From Polynucleobacter sp. CS-Odin-A6 (GTDB lineage Bacteria > Pseudomonadota > Gammaproteobacteria > Burkholderiales > Burkholderiaceae): a DNA stretch of 64,000 nucleotides. The first letter of the stretch is position 1. Each line of letters opens with the position of its first letter. Positions 28,166 to 36,370 of the stretch are shown here, one piece after another. The stretch covers positions 1-64,000 of the forward strand of contig NZ_JACVPD010000004.1 of assembly GCF_018882095.1 (NCBI RefSeq). The letters are read 5' to 3'. The notes below the pieces were generated by a model. The model ran no database searches. It worked only from the letters and a program-made list of their open reading frames with translations, and was not told the DNA's origin. The translations under genes were made by a program, and so were the position numbers.

Positions 28166-29311
28166 ATGAAAATCACCCACGCAGATATTTATCCCTTATC
28201 GATCCCCTTAATTGAGCCCATGAAAATGTCGCGGGAGATCGTGGTTGATGCAAAAACAGTACTCTTATGCCTTACTGATGATAAAGGTCGGCAGGGCTGG
28301 GGTGAGGCCTCTGTGGCACCTTTAATGACTGGTGAAACCTTAGATAGTCTCATTGGCAGCATTAAATATCTAGTAGAAAAATCATTATCGATTGATTGGT
28401 TGAAGCCGGATGATTTTGCGGAAATATTTAATCTCATCTTATATTCCAATGCATCAGCTAAAGCCTGTTTAGAGATGGCTTTATTAGACTTATATACGCA
28501 AGAAGTTGGCCTACCACTATGGCGATATTTACGTGGCAGAAATGCCGTCCCGAATGAGAGTGCGCCTGCTGCTATTCCCTTACTTAGAATGCTGGGGGGC
28601 TCATTGGATAAAGAGCTTAGCGATGCCGAGACATTTCGCGCCCTTGGTTTTAGACATTGGAAAATTAAAATAGGCTCACTCACGCTGGATGAGGACCTGC
28701 ACAGAGTTAAGGTGCTATCTGATGCTTTGGGGGGTGATGTTATTTCTGTTGATGCAAACTGCGCACTTACTTTGCCAAATGCAATCCGTTTTTGCCAATC
28801 CAAAGAAGCCAGTAGACTTAGTTTTGCAGAGCAATTAATCCCGGCCGATCTCCCTATGGGCGATTTTGTATTACTCAATAGAAGCTCTGGTATCCCAATG
28901 GGCTTAGACGAGTCTATCCATGGGGTTGTTGAGCTAGAGCAATTTATAGAAGCGGGCGCTTTTGGGGGCGCTAGCTTAAAGCTGATCAAGACGGGCGGCA
29001 TCATCAACGCTCTATCTTGCGCTAATCTTCTCAGAGAGCATCGGCTTGGTTTTAATTTGGCTTGCAAGATTGCTGAGAGTTCATTGTCTGCAGCAGCAAC
29101 AGCTTCAATTGGATTTGCGATGGGGGAGGTATCGTGGGGTTTTAGCATGTCCAATCAATATCTGATGTTTGATGTGTGTGATGTGCCTCTCGTCGCTAAG
29201 CGGGGGTGCCTAGACGTAGAGCAATTAGCATCTACAGGCGTTGGTATTACACCAAACATCAATCGAGTTAAAGAGGTCATCGCTAAAGGGTATTCAACTA
29301 TTCAATGTTAA
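28166..29311 (+). CDS. Enolase-superfamily enzyme (mandelate racemase/muconate lactonizing type)
   Basis: The 381-residue protein has the capping domain (1-125) and the barrel with the family's residues: KxK in HWKIKIG (about 168-173), metal ligands Asp in SVDANC, Glu in SFAEQL and Asp in GLDESI, and a final Lys in SLKLIKTGG. This KxK...K layout is that of the MLE subgroup (cycloisomerases, dipeptide epimerases, some acid dehydratases). It is transcribed divergently from the Bug/dehydratase unit. Its end overlaps a convergent dehydrogenase by 14 bp. The substrate is unknown. Confidence 0.88.
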   Translation: MKITHADIYPLSIPLIEPMKMSREIVVDAKTVLLCLTDDKGRQGWGEASVAPLMTGETLDSLIGSIKYLVEKSLSIDWLKPDDFAEIFNLILYSNASAKACLEMALLDLYTQEVGLPLWRYLRGRNAVPNESAPAAIPLLRMLGGSLDKELSDAETFRALGFRHWKIKIGSLTLDEDLHRVKVLSDALGGDVISVDANCALTLPNAIRFCQSKEASRLSFAEQLIPADLPMGDFVLLNRSSGIPMGLDESIHGVVELEQFIEAGAFGGASLKLIKTGGIINALSCANLLREHRLGFNLACKIAESSLSAAATASIGFAMGEVSWGFSMSNQYLMFDVCDVPLVAKRGCLDVEQLASTGVGITPNINRVKEVIAKGYSTIQC

Positions 29312-30233
29312 GAACATCAAAGGCAGCCTTTAATCTCCTAGAATATGAATCAGACACTTTCTCTATTTCTGCGGGCGTCCACTTTCTGAAGCCTTCCCCA
29401 GATTTCATTCCGGTTTTTCCTTCACTCATGAGTTGTACAACCTTTGGTGGCAGGGTGGTGATATTAGACAGTGAGGGATAGATTTCCTTAGCTGCATTAG
29501 CCATTCCATCCCAACCAGAAATTTCTTTTTGAGTCATCGGGCCGACTGCTGCATAACGAAAACCAAAGCTGTATCGGACTGCATCATCAATATCCTCAGG
29601 GGTGGCAATTCCTTCTTGTACAAGGGAGAGTGCTTCGCGCATCAGGGCATGTTGAATGCGGTTTGCCAAAAATCCTGGGATATCTTTTTTAACCAAGACA
29701 GGTTTTTTATTAATCTTTCTGTACAGAAGGCAGGCTTGTTCTGCAAATGCCAATTCTGTTTTCTCACCCATCACTACCTCAACTAGTGGTACAACTTCAG
29801 CCGGCATAAAGTAATGAGCACCCATCATCCGTTGAGCCGTTTTGAGTCCATCAGCAATTTTGCTAATTGGAAAACCAGAGCTATTACTTCCAATGGGGAT
29901 GTGTGCTGGAACTCGCTCATCTAAATATTGGAAGATCTCTTGCTTGAGGGCGAGATTTTCTGCCACGGTTTCAATGATCCAATCACACTCATTCCAGTTG
30001 GACCAATCTTCGAGAATATCTACAGATTGCTCTGCTTTAATTGAGATCAGATTTTGGGTTGCATAGAGACCGGTGATGCCGATTTTCTGCGCTAGGCTAA
30101 GCGCTTTATCTAAACAGGCATCCGCTTTCTCCTTGCTTCTTCCCAAGATCACCACGGGAATGCTTTGCGAAATAAATCCTGCGGCAATGCCGGCGGCCAT
30201 TATTCCACTACCAATTACAGCAACATAGTTCAT
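29298..30233 (-). CDS. 3-hydroxyacyl-CoA-dehydrogenase-like NAD enzyme
   Basis: This 311-residue two-domain NAD-dependent dehydrogenase has the Rossmann motif VIGSGIMAAGIA at the N-terminus, the catalytic His in GAHYFMPAEVVPLVEVV and the helical dimerisation domain (KKDIPGFLANRIQHALMREA). In sugar-acid settings such enzymes include L-gulonate 3-dehydrogenase and carnitine dehydrogenase, which oxidise free 3-hydroxy acids. Given the neighbours, a hydroxy-acid substrate is more likely than fatty acyl-CoA. It faces the SMP-30 gene across a shared control region. Confidence 0.85.
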   Translation of the reverse strand: MNYVAVIGSGIMAAGIAAGFISQSIPVVILGRSKEKADACLDKALSLAQKIGITGLYATQNLISIKAEQSVDILEDWSNWNECDWIIETVAENLALKQEIFQYLDERVPAHIPIGSNSSGFPISKIADGLKTAQRMMGAHYFMPAEVVPLVEVVMGEKTELAFAEQACLLYRKINKKPVLVKKDIPGFLANRIQHALMREALSLVQEGIATPEDIDDAVRYSFGFRYAAVGPMTQKEISGWDGMANAAKEIYPSLSNITTLPPKVVQLMSEGKTGMKSGEGFRKWTPAEIEKVSDSYSRRLKAAFDVLNIE

Positions 30234-30317
30234 GAGGAACCTTACTTATGCGGTTAAGTTATAAAACAAGAAATTTTATACAAGTACTTATTTGCTTTAG
30301 ATTATCATTCATTATGT

Positions 30318-30338
30318 TTTAATTGTGAATCAATTAAA
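30318..30338. promoter_or_regulatory. Palindromic candidate operator
   Basis: TTTAATTG (30318-30325) and CAATTAAA (30331-30338) form a perfect 8-bp inverted repeat with a 5-bp spacer, in the region between two divergent catabolic genes. A GntR/UTRA regulator is encoded less than 1 kb away and is a reasonable binder. A TATACAAG half-site (30277) and an ACTTGT half-site (30342) nearby also recall GntR/HutC sites. All binding is inferred. Confidence 0.4.
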
Positions 30339-30377
30339 TTAACTTGTCCGTATAACTATCACTTGGAGCCTGCAATT

Positions 30378-31310
30378 ATGACCATGTACAACCCCTTTCA
30401 GCCAGTAGAGAAAATCAAGGCAGAAGTTTTTATGTCGATGCCAGCAAAATTTAGAAAGAAGTCTCGAACAGGCTGGTCCGATCCCAATCGCCAAGGTGCA
30501 GAAGTAGAGTGTTTCTTAGAAGGACCTTCTTTTGATCGTGAAGGCAATTTATGGTTTCTCGATATTCCGTTCGGTAGGGTTTTCAGAATTACGCCTAAGG
30601 GAGATTGGGATTTAGTCACTCAGTTTGATGGTTGGCCTAATGGCCTGAAATTCCATAAAGATGGCCGCGCATTCATCTGCGATTACAAGTTAGGCTTGTT
30701 GGCTCTCGATCCTAAAACTGGCAAAGTGGAAACTATCCTAGGATCCATGTATAGCGAAAACTTTAAAGGTTTAAACGACTTACATTTTGCTTCCAATGGC
30801 GATTTGTACTTTACTGATCAAGGTCAAACCGGCATTGCAGATCCAACAGGCAGGGTATTTAGATTGCGTGCAAATGGTCAGTTAGATCGCTTGGCAATTA
30901 ATGTCCCAAGTCCTAACGGCATTACATTAAATACCCAAGAAAAGCATGTATTCGTTGCCGCCACGAGATCTCAGCAGATTTGGCGCTTGCCACTCATGGC
31001 AGATGGCTCAGTATCAAAAACCGGCGTAGCGATTCAGTTGACTGGTGGTGTTGCTGGACCTGATGGCATCGAGATGGATTCTGAAAATGGCTTATTGGTG
31101 TGCCATTTGGGTGTTGGTATTTGGCGGTTTGATAACAATATGCTGCCAACGCATCTGATTTATTCCGACAATCCACATCACCACCACCTTGCCAATATGT
31201 GCTTCGGTGGAGAGGATGGTAAAGACTTATACATCACGGAATCTTTATCTGGCGATATCTTGAAAGCACGTTTACCGGTTGCCGGCAAGAAGATGTTTGG
31301 CCTTTCCTAA
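30378..31310 (+). CDS. SMP-30/gluconolactonase family protein
   Basis: The 310-residue beta-propeller enzyme opens sugar lactones. Metal-ligand regions are present: Glu in CFLEGPSFD, Asn in LNDLHF and in PSPNGIT, and Asp in GPDGIEMD. ATG 30378 is chosen because GGAG lies about 10 nt upstream. A TTG five codons earlier overlaps that GGAG. No signal peptide is seen. It starts the plus-strand unit with the GntR regulator, dehydrogenase and a Bug receptor. Confidence 0.9.
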   Translation: MTMYNPFQPVEKIKAEVFMSMPAKFRKKSRTGWSDPNRQGAEVECFLEGPSFDREGNLWFLDIPFGRVFRITPKGDWDLVTQFDGWPNGLKFHKDGRAFICDYKLGLLALDPKTGKVETILGSMYSENFKGLNDLHFASNGDLYFTDQGQTGIADPTGRVFRLRANGQLDRLAINVPSPNGITLNTQEKHVFVAATRSQQIWRLPLMADGSVSKTGVAIQLTGGVAGPDGIEMDSENGLLVCHLGVGIWRFDNNMLPTHLIYSDNPHHHHLANMCFGGEDGKDLYITESLSGDILKARLPVAGKKMFGLS

Positions 31311-31311
31311 G

Positions 31312-32046
31312 TTGAAAGAGTCCCCTCCACTTTATAAAACTTTGGCGAATGCGCTGGCCCAGCGCATTCGTGATGGTGACTGGGTGGTGGGATCATGCCT
31401 GCCTTCTGAGGCAATGCTTTGCGCAAGCTTTAAAACAAGTCGACATACTTTAAGACATGCACTCCAGACTATCGAGGCAGATGGTTTGGTGCTCCGTCGC
31501 CAGGGCGCAGCCACGCTAGTCATCTCGAGGCAAAAGGTCAGAAGATTCACTCAAAGCTTTAACTCGCCGGTTGATATATTGAGTTACCCAAGAAATACCT
31601 ACCGCGAAAATATCATTGAAGAATTCATCGAGCTGGATGAGGCGCTAAGTGAAATGATTGGTGGCGCATTCGGCTCATCTTGGTATCACATTGGGGGTCT
31701 TCGTAAGCAGCAGGATTCCGAGCAGATCATTGCATGGACTGATATTTATATTCTGCCTCAGTTCGCCTCCTTAACAGCAGATCCCGAGCATAGGCAGGTG
31801 ATGGTGTTTGAGCAAATTGAGAAAAAATATGGCACTAGAATTGATCGAGCAGAGGTTGATGTGTGTGCGCTTGGAGCATCAGTAGATATTGCAAAGAAGT
31901 TGAAATTAAAGCCAGGGGATCCCTGTTTAGTGATCGTTCGCCGGTATTTTGATGATCAAGATAAACTTTTTGAAATCACCTTTACCTATCATCCTGAACA
32001 AAAATACATCTATAAGATGGAGTTTAAGAGTGGCGCAGGTCATTAA
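31312..32046 (+). CDS. GntR-family regulator with UTRA domain (HutC type)
   Basis: The N-terminal winged helix (LYKTLANALAQRIRDGDW, LPSEAMLCASF, SRHTLRHAL) is of the GntR type, and residues from about 90 form a UTRA effector domain. Such proteins usually repress catabolic genes until a small molecule binds. The frame also runs 11 codons further up (TTG 31279, inside the lactonase gene). TTG at 31312, just after the lactonase stop, gives the normal N-terminus. It probably controls the surrounding acid-catabolism genes. Confidence 0.88.
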   Translation: MKESPPLYKTLANALAQRIRDGDWVVGSCLPSEAMLCASFKTSRHTLRHALQTIEADGLVLRRQGAATLVISRQKVRRFTQSFNSPVDILSYPRNTYRENIIEEFIELDEALSEMIGGAFGSSWYHIGGLRKQQDSEQIIAWTDIYILPQFASLTADPEHRQVMVFEQIEKKYGTRIDRAEVDVCALGASVDIAKKLKLKPGDPCLVIVRRYFDDQDKLFEITFTYHPEQKYIYKMEFKSGAGH

Positions 32047-32061
32047 GGATAAAGAGCGGAT

Positions 32062-33111
32062 ATGAAATATTTACCCATTATTCAGGCTGAGGAATTTATT
32101 GCCAATGTGCTAAAGGCGAATAAGGTGCCTGCAGAGGATGCCAAATTGGTTGCACAGTTGATGCTTAAGTCTGATTTAGTTGGTGCTGATGGCCATGGAA
32201 TTTTCAGATTACCCGCTTACGTAAAAAGAATTCAGGCTGGTGGTATCAACCTCAACCCCCATATTCGTATTGAGCGCGAGCAAGGAGCAACAGCGCTAAT
32301 TCATGGTGATAACGGTTTAGGCCATCTGGTAATGAATAAAGCAGTTGATCTGGCAATAGAAAAAGTACGGCAGCATAGTGTTTGTTGGATTGGCAGTCAT
32401 TATGGTAACCACTCTGGCGCTGCGTCTGTTTATGTAAGAAGGCTAGCTGAACAGGGTTATATCGGTATCTATATGGCCGTTGGCAATGCCAATCATATGG
32501 CGCCCTGGGGCGGTATTGATTTGCTGCTATCGACCAATCCAATTGCAATTGCGGTTCCCGCTGGTGATCATCCGATCGTGCTATTGGATATTGCCACCAC
32601 AGTGGCTGCGTATGGGAAAGTGAAGCTTGCCGCGCAAAAAGGGGAATCCATGCCGGATACCTGGATGATAGATCGCAATGGTAAACCCATTACGGATCCT
32701 CAAAAATCAAGCGAGGGCTCACTATTGCCGATTGGCGGATATAAGGGTTATGGCTTAGCTGTGATGATCGGATTACTAGCGGGGGCCCTGAATAATGCAG
32801 CGGTAGGTAAACAGACGATTGACTTTAATGCGCATCATGATTTGATTACAAATACGGGACAAACCATCATCGCGGTAGACCCTAGCGCCTTTGGCGACAG
32901 GGATCAATTTGTTGAGCGAGTGATTGCCTTAGTAGATGATTTGAAAGCCTCTTCTAAGTTACCCGGTGTGAATCAAATTCGGGTACCGGGTGATGGTGCA
33001 GCTAAAGTAATGGCAGAGCGGCTTCAACACGGAATTCCGCTATCCATTGAATTACATGCATCTTTGAATCACTGCGCCAAAGAATGTGGAATTGTAACTT
33101 TAGATTTATAA
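32062..33111 (+). CDS. Ldh-family NAD(P)-dependent oxidoreductase
   Basis: This 349-residue protein belongs to the malate/L-lactate dehydrogenase (YlbC/YiaK-like) family, which is unrelated in fold to classical LDH. The GADGHGIFRLPAYVKRI motif (usual SHG) with catalytic His, GLGHLVMNKAVDLAI, and the GGYKGYGLAVMI loop are visible. Known members reduce 2-keto acids such as 2,3-diketogulonate or oxidise ureidoglycolate. Here a sugar-derived 2-hydroxy/2-keto acid is the likely substrate. It follows the GntR gene by 15 bp. Confidence 0.9.
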   Translation: MKYLPIIQAEEFIANVLKANKVPAEDAKLVAQLMLKSDLVGADGHGIFRLPAYVKRIQAGGINLNPHIRIEREQGATALIHGDNGLGHLVMNKAVDLAIEKVRQHSVCWIGSHYGNHSGAASVYVRRLAEQGYIGIYMAVGNANHMAPWGGIDLLLSTNPIAIAVPAGDHPIVLLDIATTVAAYGKVKLAAQKGESMPDTWMIDRNGKPITDPQKSSEGSLLPIGGYKGYGLAVMIGLLAGALNNAAVGKQTIDFNAHHDLITNTGQTIIAVDPSAFGDRDQFVERVIALVDDLKASSKLPGVNQIRVPGDGAAKVMAERLQHGIPLSIELHASLNHCAKECGIVTLDL

Positions 33112-33130
33112 ATATATTGGAGGAGACAGC

Positions 33131-34102
33131 ATGATTAAGGGATTAATAAAAAAAATAGCTTTAGCTTCATTCGTATTACCTCTTTTTCTGGGAACAGCAT
33201 TTGCTGCTTACCCAGACAAACCCATCAAAATGTTGATTGGGTATGCCCCAGGAAGTTCAACCGACATTGTTGGCAGAATGGTAGCTAATGAGCTGAGCAT
33301 GGCCTTAAAGCAGTCGGTCATTGTAGAAAACCGAGGTGGTGCTGCAGGTAGCTTAGCAGCTGACGCTGTGGCGAAGAGTGCGCCAGATGGTTATACCGTG
33401 CTCTTCGCTCAGAATGGCTTGGCGATTAATGTGGCCGCCAACCCAAGACTGCCCTTTAATGGCCAGAAAGATCTATTGCCTGTAGTAGGTGTTGCTGCTA
33501 CTCCCCATATTTTAATTGTGAACAATAACTTCAAGGCGAAAAATGTTGCCGAGTTAATTGCAATGCTCAAAGCTGATCCAGGCAAATTGAGCTTTGGCTC
33601 TTCCGGTATCGGGAATTCAGATCACATGGCTGGAGAATTATTTCTTGCAACTACTGGCACTCAGGCAATTCATATTCCTTACAAGGGTGGATCCCCGGCA
33701 GCAACTGATTTGGTAGGGGGCCAAATTGATTTTTACTTTGCGGGTATGCCAGTAGGTTTACCTTTGTACAAAGGGGATAAAGCCCATGCTTTGGCTGTAA
33801 CAAGCAAAAATCGTTTCAGCGGTGCCCCTGAATTAGTCACCATGCAAGAGGCCGGCGTAAAGGGTTATGAGATGGCTCTGTGGCAAGGCATGTTCGTACC
33901 GGCAGGAACTCCTGCTGCAATCACGAGCACCTTAAGCACCACTATTTTGAAAATTTTAGATACGCCAGAAATGAAGGAGCGATTTATTAAGGCGGGAGTC
34001 CAAATTGCCCCAATGAATACTCAGCAATTTACCGACTTGTATCAATCAGATATCGCGAGATGGAAAGTGGTTATTGAGAAGGCAAAAATTAAACTCGATT
34101 AG
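33131..34102 (+). CDS. Bug/TctC-type periplasmic solute-binding protein
   Basis: The 323-residue protein has a signal peptide (about 1-25, cut after FAA) and the Bug pattern: YPDKPIKMLIGYAPGSSTDIVG, ENRGGAAGSLAAD and FGSSGIGNSDHMAGE, each only in part diagnostic. A strong GGAGGAGA site precedes the ATG. It is the last gene of the lactonase unit. No TctA/TctB genes are nearby, so it must share a membrane partner encoded elsewhere or act as a sensor ligand-binder. Confidence 0.93.
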   Translation: MIKGLIKKIALASFVLPLFLGTAFAAYPDKPIKMLIGYAPGSSTDIVGRMVANELSMALKQSVIVENRGGAAGSLAADAVAKSAPDGYTVLFAQNGLAINVAANPRLPFNGQKDLLPVVGVAATPHILIVNNNFKAKNVAELIAMLKADPGKLSFGSSGIGNSDHMAGELFLATTGTQAIHIPYKGGSPAATDLVGGQIDFYFAGMPVGLPLYKGDKAHALAVTSKNRFSGAPELVTMQEAGVKGYEMALWQGMFVPAGTPAAITSTLSTTILKILDTPEMKERFIKAGVQIAPMNTQQFTDLYQSDIARWKVVIEKAKIKLD

Positions 34103-34127
34103 ATTCTGTTTTTGCATTAATAGGCAG

Positions 34128-34832
34128 CTATTCATTGCTGAGGTCAAAAATGATGACCTCAGCATTTTTCCCTTTTCCTATGGAGAGAAGAGTTTCATTT
34201 TCTACAAGTAAGGCATCACCACTAGATAGGACGATGCCGTTGATATTGAGCTCCCCCTGAATTAAATGGACATAGGCTTTCCGTTTGCTATTTAGCATTA
34301 ACTCAGCTGATTGTGATCCATCAAAGAGCCCCGCATACATTTTGGCATCCGCGTAAATTTTGACGGAATGACCCAAGCCATCAGGAGAGGCTACAAGGCA
34401 AAGCTGACCCTGCTTATCCACCAGTGGAATCGTTTTTTGCTCGTAACTGGGAGCAATTTCCATCACGTTGGGTTCTATCCAAATTTGGAGTAAGTGTGTC
34501 GTTTGATCTTTAGCATGGTTGAATTCGCTATGGGTGACCCCAGTTCCCGCACTCATCCGCTGGACATCCCCCGGTGGAATGCCTTTGACGTTTCCCATAC
34601 TGTCCTCATGGGCTAATTCACCCGACAGCACATAGCTGATGATCTCCATATTGCGGTGACCATGTTTACCAAATCCCATTCCCGCCTCGACGCGATCTTC
34701 ATTAATGACTCTTAAATTGCCCCAGCCCATAAATTGGGGGTCATGATAGCCAGCAAAAGAGAAGGAATGAAAGCTTTTGAGCCATCCATGGTCAGCATAG
34801 CCACGATCTTGGGATTTTCTGAGGGTTAGCAT
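34128..34832 (-). CDS. Pirin family protein (YhaK type)
   Basis: This is a 234-residue bicupin. The N-terminal cupin carries the metal motif HGHRNMEIISYVLSGELAHED (two His and later His/Glu) and the SAGTGVTHSE element. Bacterial pirins can act as quercetin dioxygenases or stress-related proteins, but most have no assigned substrate. It is convergent with the Bug receptor and probably not part of that operon. Confidence 0.9.
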   Translation of the reverse strand: MLTLRKSQDRGYADHGWLKSFHSFSFAGYHDPQFMGWGNLRVINEDRVEAGMGFGKHGHRNMEIISYVLSGELAHEDSMGNVKGIPPGDVQRMSAGTGVTHSEFNHAKDQTTHLLQIWIEPNVMEIAPSYEQKTIPLVDKQGQLCLVASPDGLGHSVKIYADAKMYAGLFDGSQSAELMLNSKRKAYVHLIQGELNINGIVLSSGDALLVENETLLSIGKGKNAEVIIFDLSNE

Positions 34833-34903
34833 ATTAATGTGCTTTATAAAAAGTAGTTAAGCCCATTATCATTGGCTTTTGTCACATTTGCTAATGGCCT
34901 TCC

Positions 34904-36313
34904 ATGGGAAGTATCAAACACGATATTACAGAGTCCTGTCTAGGAATCTATGAGACCGCTCTCGAAAAGTGGGATGACCTTACGCAATTTTTAGTGGAGA
35001 CATGGCCCCTATTGCTGATTCTATTTCTAGGATTGCTGGGGGTTTGGTGGTATGCCGATCCACCACCCCCAAGACAGGTGTTAATTGCAACGGGGCAACC
35101 CGGTGGATCCTATGAAATTTTAGGAAAGAAGTATGCAGCCTTTTTTGAGAAAAAAGGCATTACCCTTGAATTACTTGCGACCGAAGGGGCAGAGGAAAAT
35201 ATTGCGCATTTAGTGGACCGCAAAGATCCTGTTCAGGCTGCGTTTGTTCAGGCAGGCGCATTTAATTCTCATGATGTTAAGGGTGTTGAGTCATTGGGTG
35301 CGATTGCTTATGCGCCAATTTGGTTTTTTTATCGGGGACCTGAACTCAAGGACACTGATTTTCAATCTATCAAAGTAGCTTCCCAATTCTTTTTAAACTC
35401 CAGGATATCGGTAGGTCAAAAAGGCAGCGGCTCTTACGCTCAAGCAATGCATATGCTAAAAGCCAATGGGTTTGAAGAGGGGCGCAATTTTGTTCACCTG
35501 CCTGGTTTGAAGGCTGCTGAAGCTTTACAAAAAGGAGAGATTGAGGGTGCGTTTATCGTGGATGATTATGAGGCGCCTGTGGTGCAGAAGCTGTTAGCAG
35601 ATCCGAATTTGCGTATAGCGGCATATCCACGAGCTGAGGCGCTGATCCGTTCGATGCCTTTTTTACAAATTCTGAATGTGCCAATGGGGAGCTTTAGTTT
35701 GACACGCAACTTCCCTTCGACCGATATCAAACTGATGGCCTCAACGACCAATCTATTGATTGATGACCGAATGCATCCAGCGCTGCAATTTTTATTTTTA
35801 GAGGCAGCGCGAGAGATAAATGGTAAGGCTAGCTTCTTTGCCGAGTATGGCGAATTCCCCTCCTTTAAAAATATAGGACTTCCGGAGAGTCCCGTCGCTT
35901 TGCATTATGAAAAAAATGGCTCGCCATTATTGATGCTCTATTTTCCATTTTGGCTAGCAGAATTGATTAACCGCTTAGTTTTCGTATTTCTGCCATTCTG
36001 TGCCGTGGCCTATCCAGTGTTGCTCATGTTGCCGGGATATCGTAACAAGCGGATGCAGCGAAAAATTGATTTGCTGTACATTACCTTGAAGACATACGAG
36101 CAAGAGCTTACTGAAAATTTTTCGCCCGAAGTCAAAGATGAATATCTGAAGAAATTAGACTTGCTGGAATATGAGGCATTAAAATTGCAGGTTCCCAAGA
36201 GCCTAACTGGCTCTTACTATTCCTTGCGGACCAGCATAGACTATGTTCGTAACTGTCTGAATCGTGGCATTCATCCCTATCAGATAGCCAGCGCAGATAT
36301 CATTCTGCAATGA
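34904..36313 (+). CDS. TAXI-family TRAP-type solute-binding protein, membrane-anchored
   Basis: The 469-residue protein has a transmembrane helix at about residues 31-50, then a TAXI binding domain (VLIATGQPGGSYEILGKKYA, VGQKGSGSYAQAMHML), and a second transmembrane segment at about 345-372 followed by a cytoplasmic helical tail. TAXI proteins normally are soluble partners of TRAP transporters. Here no DctQM-type membrane genes are adjacent and the protein is anchored at both ends, so it may sense a ligand and not feed a transporter. A strong terminator follows. Confidence 0.85.
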   Translation: MGSIKHDITESCLGIYETALEKWDDLTQFLVETWPLLLILFLGLLGVWWYADPPPPRQVLIATGQPGGSYEILGKKYAAFFEKKGITLELLATEGAEENIAHLVDRKDPVQAAFVQAGAFNSHDVKGVESLGAIAYAPIWFFYRGPELKDTDFQSIKVASQFFLNSRISVGQKGSGSYAQAMHMLKANGFEEGRNFVHLPGLKAAEALQKGEIEGAFIVDDYEAPVVQKLLADPNLRIAAYPRAEALIRSMPFLQILNVPMGSFSLTRNFPSTDIKLMASTTNLLIDDRMHPALQFLFLEAAREINGKASFFAEYGEFPSFKNIGLPESPVALHYEKNGSPLLMLYFPFWLAELINRLVFVFLPFCAVAYPVLLMLPGYRNKRMQRKIDLLYITLKTYEQELTENFSPEVKDEYLKKLDLLEYEALKLQVPKSLTGSYYSLRTSIDYVRNCLNRGIHPYQIASADIILQ

Positions 36314-36320
36314 TTCGCTC

Positions 36321-36356
36321 AAATAAATAAGAGACCCGCAGGTCTCTTATTTATTT
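36321..36356. terminator. Bidirectional terminator, perfect 16-bp stem
   Basis: AAATAAATAAGAGACC (36321-36336) and GGTCTCTTATTTATTT (36341-36356) pair perfectly around a CGCA loop. The A/T-rich ends give a U-tract on either strand. It sits between the convergent TAXI and fccB genes and can end both transcripts. Confidence 0.92.
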
Positions 36357-36370
36357 GACTTTGACTCATT

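Noticed and set aside
28189..29154. 321-codon minus-strand frame inside the enolase-superfamily gene
   Set aside because: It is antisense to a gene with full active-site motifs, and its own translation is Ser/Ala-rich with no domain.
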